Origin: Flammula alnicola
Lineage: Eukaryota; Basidiomycota; Agaricomycetes; Agaricales; Strophariaceae
Direction of reading: 5' to 3'
Assembly: GCA_015499995.1 (NCBI GenBank)
Contig: JADNRV010000086.1
Coordinates: forward strand, 1 to 64,000
Length of the DNA stretch: 64,000 nucleotides
The translations under genes and the position numbers were made by a program. Below are positions 58,891-64,000 of the stretch, piece after piece (position 1 is the first letter of the stretch; each line of letters begins with the position of its first letter). The notes beneath the pieces were generated by a model that did no database searches, was not told the DNA's origin, and was given only the letters and a program-made list of their open reading frames with translations.

Positions 58891-59526
58891 TTTCTTTTCC
58901 TCGTGTTTTTTTTAGGCTGGACATCTGGTTGGTTTGTCCTGTCAAATCTTTTTTGTTCGGAAGCAGGTTACAAGTATAGTTTGGTATGTCAAGTCCTAAA
59001 GCACAAGCATTCCCAATATCGTTCTAACGCCTCTCTCTCAGTGTGTTCTTAAAGCCAAGATAGATTTAACTTATTATACTCACTCAATTCCCTTTGGCAA
59101 ATACCACTTACGACGTCCTTGCGTCGCATAAGCGATGCACGACTGTCAGGATACGCATTCAACGAGGGGAACCACTGCGCTCGGACTGTCCTAGCCAACT
59201 CGCAGGCATCCTTGACTATGGACGCTAGTTGTGCACCCGGCCTTCCATTGAGATGTCGTGATTATGCACAGAAGATCCCAAATTTTAGGACACGCAGTTT
59301 CAAAGGTCGTTTACTAGTGAATTTAACGACGATCGAGGTCTTTCTAGCATCATTAACGCTATGGCACTGTGGTTCTGGTCAACCACTAATCGGTGACATT
59401 TCTTCTCAAACGTTTTCATTCAAAAGTTGGCAAGAGTTCGAGGATCTAAGTCGACAAGCGTAAAATAGGTTAATTCACGGTAGACGGGATTTTTGGCATC
59501 ACCTCGGTCCTCAATACACATTTTGA
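58891..59526. other. Intergenic, no supported gene
   Basis: One 114-codon frame (59119-59463, plus) has no domain, no signal peptide and no paralogue, and is probably chance. The promoter homology of secreted-protein copy 2 begins about 59510. Confidence 0.4.
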
Positions 59527-59543
59527 GCGTACTGGAATGGTGG

Positions 59544-59551
59544 TATAAATA
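59544..59551 (+). promoter_or_regulatory. TATA box of secreted-protein gene 2
   Basis: TATAAATA in GGTGGTATAAATACAGTTG, the same position relative to the 5' UTR introns as in copy 1. Confidence 0.7.
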
Positions 59552-59809
59552 CAGTTGTTTTCTTGCACAGAGCTGCAGGGGTCCCATTCAAGCCAACGGA
59601 GTTGTAAGTCTCTCTTAATTATCCCTCTTGATTTACAACGAACGCTAATTCATCCACCATATAGCCTACTACAACCCATTCAACCTGCACCAGCACCTCT
59701 GAAACAATACACTTTGAAAGAAACCCTGTTGCAAGTAAGTCTGTTGCACTAATGTCGTTCCATGCATCCTTTGGTCCTTTGTGATCTCACGTCATCTCTT
59801 CACTTAGCT

Positions 59810-60157
59810 ATGAAATTCCTTTCGCTCACCGCCCTCGTGGCTCTCGCCATGCCTATCGCTACCTGCGCCGCCTATAGCGTCGGTGCTTATCAGGGTACTT
59901 TATGCAACCTACAAGTCCCGAATCAGCCTAGCCTCACCGTCGTGGGCTCCATGACCTCCACCCCTCAATCGAAATACTGCGTCCAGATTCCGTTCCAGGG
60001 AGGTTCTATCAGTGTCGCTGGATGTGCCCAAGGCGGAACTGTGACCGCATACAAGGATAGCAACTGCGTTACTGCAGCGAATTCCGCAATAACCGCCTCA
60101 GGAATCCTGTGCCAGACGTCTACTTCCTTCAAGTCGTTCGCGATCACTGGGTGCTAG
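59810..60157 (+). CDS. Small secreted cysteine-rich protein, copy 2
   Basis: A 115-residue protein parallel to copy 1, with signal peptide MKFLSLTALVALAMPIATCA. The mature chain keeps six cysteines at identical spacing (LCN, YCV, GCA, NCV, LCQ, terminal GC). The chain includes VPNQPSLTVVGSMTSTPQSK and GCAQGGTVTAYKDSNCVTAA. The promoter, two 5' UTR introns and the 3' flank are also similar to copy 1. Differences lie mainly between cysteines, as expected for diversifying secreted proteins. Function is unknown. Confidence 0.85.
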   Translation: MKFLSLTALVALAMPIATCAAYSVGAYQGTLCNLQVPNQPSLTVVGSMTSTPQSKYCVQIPFQGGSISVAGCAQGGTVTAYKDSNCVTAANSAITASGILCQTSTSFKSFAITGC

Positions 60158-60346
60158 GTGACTCGGCGAGAAATTCACAGCTGATCCGGAAGTTGGAACC
60201 TTTTGCTAGTTATTGTTCTGAATATGTCATTGAAGAGAATAGTTTGTAAGTACTTTGAGGAGTTGAATATTGCGAAGTCGCAGTGTTGCCTGGCATTGCA
60301 AAAATTGAGGAGATATTACTTCATGAAACGAATGAGGATATCACTA

Positions 60347-60660
60347 GCTGCGTCGCCTACAGCGTCATTGCTTATAGTGGAATTGGGCGTAACGATGCCT
60401 TTCCGAACATCTCAAGCCTCGCCGTTGTGGGTTTCAACATGAGCGCCACCTTGGAACGCAATCCTGCGTCCAGATTCCGTTCCAAGGAAATTCTATCAGT
60501 GTTTCTGGGTGTGGCGGGGGCGGAATGTGACCGCGTTCGTAGATAGAAACTGCGTTACCGCATCGAAGCCTGGGATACAAGCACCAGGAGATTTTTGCGA
60601 CTTGACTACTCCCTTGCAGTCGTTCACGATCAAGGGGTGTTATGCGTCGCGAGGGAAGTT
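60347..60660 (+). pseudogene. Secreted cysteine-rich protein, broken copy 3
   Basis: Beginning with SCVAYSVIAYSG, the sequence follows the mature part of copies 1 and 2 (SSLAVVGFNMSATLE, then CCGTTCCAAGGAAATTCTAT) but shifts frame near 60460 and again near 60520. The last part reads DRNCVTASKPGIQAPGDFC and QSFTIKGC in another frame. The signal peptide is missing. It lies directly behind copy 2, indicating tandem duplication then decay. Confidence 0.8.
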
Positions 60661-61032
60661 CGCAGAGATCGAGAAGAAATTGGGGCTTGAGCTAATGTTT
60701 TTTGTTCATAGGTACTTCAAGAATAAGTCCTCGGCACCTTTTGTCAAAGTCCGAATGGCAATCTGGATATCCTCTACTAGTAATACTTGTAACCATTCCA
60801 AGCATCGTCCTACACCTCCCTTGCTACCACGTATCATCACTTCCCCGACTACTGGATATACTAAGTGAGGATTCGGATGCTACTGCAGCACGGAGGCCTG
60901 CCAGAATACGTTTTAAACGATAACGCGAGACAGTGGTTGATGCATATGTCGTATTGGATCGTACACTGTCCGCATCGGATGTTATGAACTGCTCTGAACG
61001 AGGGCCAGAGTATATCTGCATAAAAATACATG
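60661..61032. other. Intergenic
   Basis: 3' flank between the broken secreted-protein copy and the convergent GTPase gene. Nothing recognised. Confidence 0.4.
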
Positions 61033-62416
61033 TCAGCAATTACAGTACGGAGAGAAAGAGCGGCGGGCTATATATGGGGGACTCACAGCAACGCGTCCGT
61101 CTCTAAAATTGGACGCCCTCTCCGATGAAAAGGCATGGTAAGTCTCACTGCTTGTTCCACTACTAATTGATTCTGACGAAGACGTCCGGCTGCTCTCCAT
61201 CGAGGGGGTTAATATCGGCACACCGCGATCGCAGCTGATATCCTGGATGCCAACGTTGTGTCCGATTGAGGAAGTTCGTCGAGATAAAGTCAAATGATGA
61301 GCGACGACGGATGGGTCAGACGGGAGCATCCGCGGATTGAGAATGGGCTGCTCAGAAGGATAGAATGGGTTTGGTGCAATGGGAGTGATGGGTGGTGTCA
61401 GCTCTCTATCCAAGTCCGAGTCATGCCGGCTGCGCGATCGACCTCGTTTAGCGCCCGTCCCCCCTACCGCTACAGTCCCACGCACGCTCGTCGAACGAGC
61501 AGGAATCTGCTCATCGCATTGACCATCGTTGTACTGCAACGGTACCGCAGAGGGGACCGACTCTGAGCTGCCAGCGTCTGAGGGCGGTGATGCATTGGGC
61601 CATAAGGGAGGGGTGTCTGAATGGGCATCACAGACGAAAAGTCCTGAAAAGTCCGGAATATGAGACTCAGTCGGTGCGTTCAAAACCTGGCTACTATGAA
61701 GCGTGCTCAGGAAGGCTCGGAACACTGCTACATCAACCAGCTGCTTTTTTTTCAACACAGTCTCGATGATATCCCAAGCAGATTTCTCCGAATTTGTGAA
61801 CGCCATTTCGGGCGTTGGATTAGTATTGGTCTTGGTAATAGCCACAGTTACAACTTGAAGAGATTCTTCAATTTTCGGACTCGACATCAACTCATCCAAC
61901 ATGGGGAACATTCGTTGACGAGGGTCGATTAAATATAGGACTCCGACACGAGCCTGTCTATGAAACCTTCGCAATGCTCAACGAAAGTGGAGATACCGAA
62001 GTACGTATATTTGATTCACTCACTTTTTCATGTAGTTTGAAATGCGTTTTATTCTTTCACTGTCGGCATCGCGTGTGTCGTTGAATCCTGGAGAGTCCAC
62101 AAGAATGATAGAGGAAGAATTGCTTGAGTCTCTAGGATTAAAGCAGGTAGTATGCTTGGGCACTATGGTGACCGAGTGTAGTCCTCCGCCCTCTTTCATT
62201 ATGCCCGTGCCTGCGGCGACGTTGATGAACTGCGACAGGAAAGATATTACGATTATGCGAAGTACTGAGAACGGAACAAGGAGATATCTCACATGGCTTT
62301 TCCCTACCCCGATTTGACCCATAATGCTACGAATTCCAGCAGCATCAAACTGATGTATAGCAACAAAAGCGTACATCAACTCACAGAATCAGGACATCTG
62401 AGTTTGCCTTTGCCAT
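61033..62416 (-). CDS. P-loop GTPase with long disordered Ser-rich tail
   Basis: Exons join to give MAKANSDVLILIMGQIGVGK with G1 GQIGVGKSH, then FINVAAGTGIMKEGGGLHSV. G3 is ILVDSPGFNDTRDADSERIK, followed by ARVGVLYLIDPRQRMFPMLD and VVTVAITKTN, where a normal G4 (TKxD or TTxW) should be. An Asn replaces the expected specificity residue, so nucleotide binding may be altered. From about residue 190 the protein becomes a 200-residue Ser/Pro/Arg-rich tail (TSSSESISSGTSSETYHAFS) ending in FSPYCNC. It belongs to the same Agaricomycete AIG1-like group as the gene at 22812-23715 but has no membrane anchor. The ATG at 62416 is preferred because it gives the hydrophobic strand directly before G1. Confidence 0.75.
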
Positions 62417-62631
62417 ATAAGCGAGTGAAGAGGAAAAGTTGGAGTCTTTTGAACTTTTGATAAGGGAGTGACGATGGATGCAAGCAGTTAAGTATCAATT
62501 GAACGGTGACTGGTAGGCATTTTGGAGATTGGGCATGTTGATCAAGTTGTGAAACGCCTCCACAACATGCGGTAAGTACTACCCACTCCTTTTCCACGTT
62601 TTCTGTCAACAAAAGGGGACCAAACTAGCTA

Positions 62632-63112
62632 AGGTATGGCTCATGCACGATCCTCAAACGTCACGTGACAAAGAGTGACATCTGCGATATTTCTACCAAA
62701 AAACTAATGGCCATCGCAATAAGGACAAATTAATAAATCTGGCTGCAGGGCGACCTCCGAAATGGTAATATCTAGGACGTACTGGGAAGGGATTTTTTGA
62801 TTTCGACCATAAGAAGAGGCCATTAATAAAATACACTCATTTTATGCGTATTTTCCACTTGTATATGTGTTCTCCCTTCAATATCTGTGCCTGCAATGCC
62901 TTAAAGGCTTTGGGTGTACTCAGAAACCTTGGGAATATGGGCTACCCCAAACACAGAAAAGACTACAAGTGCGAAACATGCAAAGAGGCTACCAACAACA
63001 CATTTAATACATTAATTCCCGTCGAACGCGCGCGTGAAGTGCTTTGCTGCTCTGCTGAGTCACAGAGATGTCACCTCACGTGACGTTTGAGGATCGTGCA
63101 TGAGCCATACCT
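62632..63112. mobile_element. Terminal-inverted-repeat element, 481 bp, Tc1/mariner-like
   Basis: Perfect 37-bp inverted repeats, starting AGGTATGGCTCATGCACGAT, occupy 62632-62668 and 63076-63112. A further TGACATCT pairs just inside each arm. A TA flanks both ends (62630-62631 and 63113-63114), fitting the TA target duplication of the Tc1/mariner superfamily. A two-base duplication is weak proof on its own. The interior has no coding capacity. The element lies about 215 bases upstream of the GTPase start, in its promoter region. Perfect arms imply little decay. Confidence 0.8.
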
Positions 63113-63114
63113 TA

Positions 63115-63757
63115 CTATTCAATACTCATCAAAACACGTGTATGAAACTGCTAGCGAAACATACAACACTCGTTTTTCATGAATAATGTCTGCAAGGAGT
63201 TCACTCGACGTCTAGTCGACCCTTAATCTACAAGGATTTCTCCAAATGACATGGCATATCATCGCCGAAAGATTCAGTGCCAACCAATCTTGGAGACACC
63301 AAGTTTGTCAGGGTCATAGTAGCGGTGCATATCATAGCTCCCCTGTCGTCCGTTCCACCATCATGGGTGTTGACGTGCATCCTGCGTGCATCAGTGCATA
63401 TGCTTGCCACTGCGTGCTTGGTGCGTGCGCCTAAGGGCGCGCCCGAATATCACTGGCAGTCTACCGCCAGGTTCCATTCACATGCCTCTCAGATGTTGAA
63501 CTTTAATACGCCAGAAAATCGAAGAGAGTATTTTGTGAAGGTCAAAAACCAAAGTTACCGGGGCCCGACAGAGCAGATCATGACGTAATCACATATTTCC
63601 CCTTTCCACACCACCCAACCAACAACGCGCACTGGCAGAGCCCTCTTCGTTTATGTCAATCCCAACACACATCGGCCCCCAATCGCACTCACAATCACAA
63701 TCGAATTTTTAACTACAAGGCCAACACCAGCAACACCCACGACCCCAGAAACTCACG
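63115..63757. promoter_or_regulatory. Upstream region of the AP-3 beta gene
   Basis: Non-coding stretch before the AP-3 beta start. The last 150 bases are CA-rich (CAATCGCACTCACAATCACA), typical of a fungal 5' leader. No other feature was recognised. Confidence 0.4.
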
Positions 63758-64000
63758 ATGTCGGGCCAGCAATACCTCAATGCCCTCTCTGAAAACGCGA
63801 CGCGGCTCGGCATGCGGTTGCAAGAGACCTTCTCAGAGCACACGCGCGACCTCGCGATCACCCGTGGGTCGGGGGCAGGGTACCTCGATGCCGGTGGGGG
63901 TGCAGGTGGATCTGGGGGTGGTGTGAGCGATGAGAAGACACGGGCGAATATCAGGCGACAGCTCGATTCAGGGAACGATAGGGAGAAGCTGGATGCGATG
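63758..64000 (+). CDS. AP-3 complex subunit beta, N-terminal part (continues past window)
   Basis: The open frame starts MSGQQYLNALSENATRLGMR, continues LQETFSEHTRDLAITRGSG, a Gly-rich loop, and DEKTRANIRRQLDSGNDREK followed by LDAM at the edge. This matches the N-terminus of fungal AP-3 beta-adaptin (Apl6). The subunit belongs to the AP-3 coat that carries cargo from the Golgi or endosome to the vacuole. Only about 81 residues are visible. Two decayed pieces of the same gene lie 5 kb to the left. Confidence 0.82.
   Translation, partial: MSGQQYLNALSENATRLGMRLQETFSEHTRDLAITRGSGAGYLDAGGGAGGSGGGVSDEKTRANIRRQLDSGNDREKLDAM

Noticed and set aside
59119..59463. 114-codon frame between AP-3 beta fragments and secreted protein 2
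   Set aside because: No signal peptide, domain or similarity to neighbours; probably chance.

Overview
The window is nuclear DNA of a filamentous basidiomycete, almost certainly an Agaricomycete. Genes are split by many short introns (about 50-70 bases, GTRNGT...YAG). The gene families are typical of mushroom-forming fungi: FunK1 kinases, AIG1-like P-loop GTPases, degenerate F-box genes, small secreted cysteine-rich proteins and a fungal Helitron. No bacterial, organellar or viral region is evident, and I found no tRNA, rRNA or CRISPR array.

Layout. 1-1011 is a decayed FunK1 kinase copy; its better-preserved paralogue lies at 32256-34480. 1741-5128 is a multi-exon Agaricomycete gene of unknown function ending in two zinc fingers. 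6886-7491 encodes a probable mitochondrial protein. 8287-10936 is 6-phosphofructo-2-kinase/fructose-2,6-bisphosphatase. An apparently complete 6.2-kb Helitron (10970-17166) sits 33 bases upstream of that start codon. Then follow membrane-anchored casein kinase I (17809-20045), a P-loop GTPase with a C-terminal membrane anchor (22812-23715), telomerase reverse transcriptase (24222-28995), a thiol peroxidase of the glutathione peroxidase family (29240-30127), a mitochondrial-carrier-like protein (30410-31773) and FunK1 (32256-34480). Next come a membrane/coiled-coil protein (35678-37234), Mediator subunit 22 (37387-37998) and an F-box pseudogene (38250-39660).

40141-44950 is a locally duplicated cluster of tiny Ser/Tyr/Gly-rich proteins with two intact copies. 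47618-50833 is an NsdD-like GATA factor behind a 2.7-kb upstream region. 52404-54085 is a TauD-family dioxygenase. 54991-55405 is a hAT-like non-autonomous element. 57051-60660 holds two intact secreted-protein genes and one broken copy, interleaved with decayed pieces of an AP-3 beta-adaptin gene. The real AP-3 beta gene starts at 63758 and runs off the right edge. A second P-loop GTPase (61033-62416) lies next to a 481-bp terminal-inverted-repeat element.

The left part is mostly housekeeping genes (glycolytic control, signalling, telomere maintenance, redox, transcription). The right third is accessory and duplication-rich. The features most worth follow-up are the Helitron upstream of PFKFB, the Ser/Tyr-rich array, the AP-3 beta/secreted-protein duplication and the two small DNA elements. 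Exon boundaries were read by eye from splice signals and protein continuity; no alignment or database search was run.
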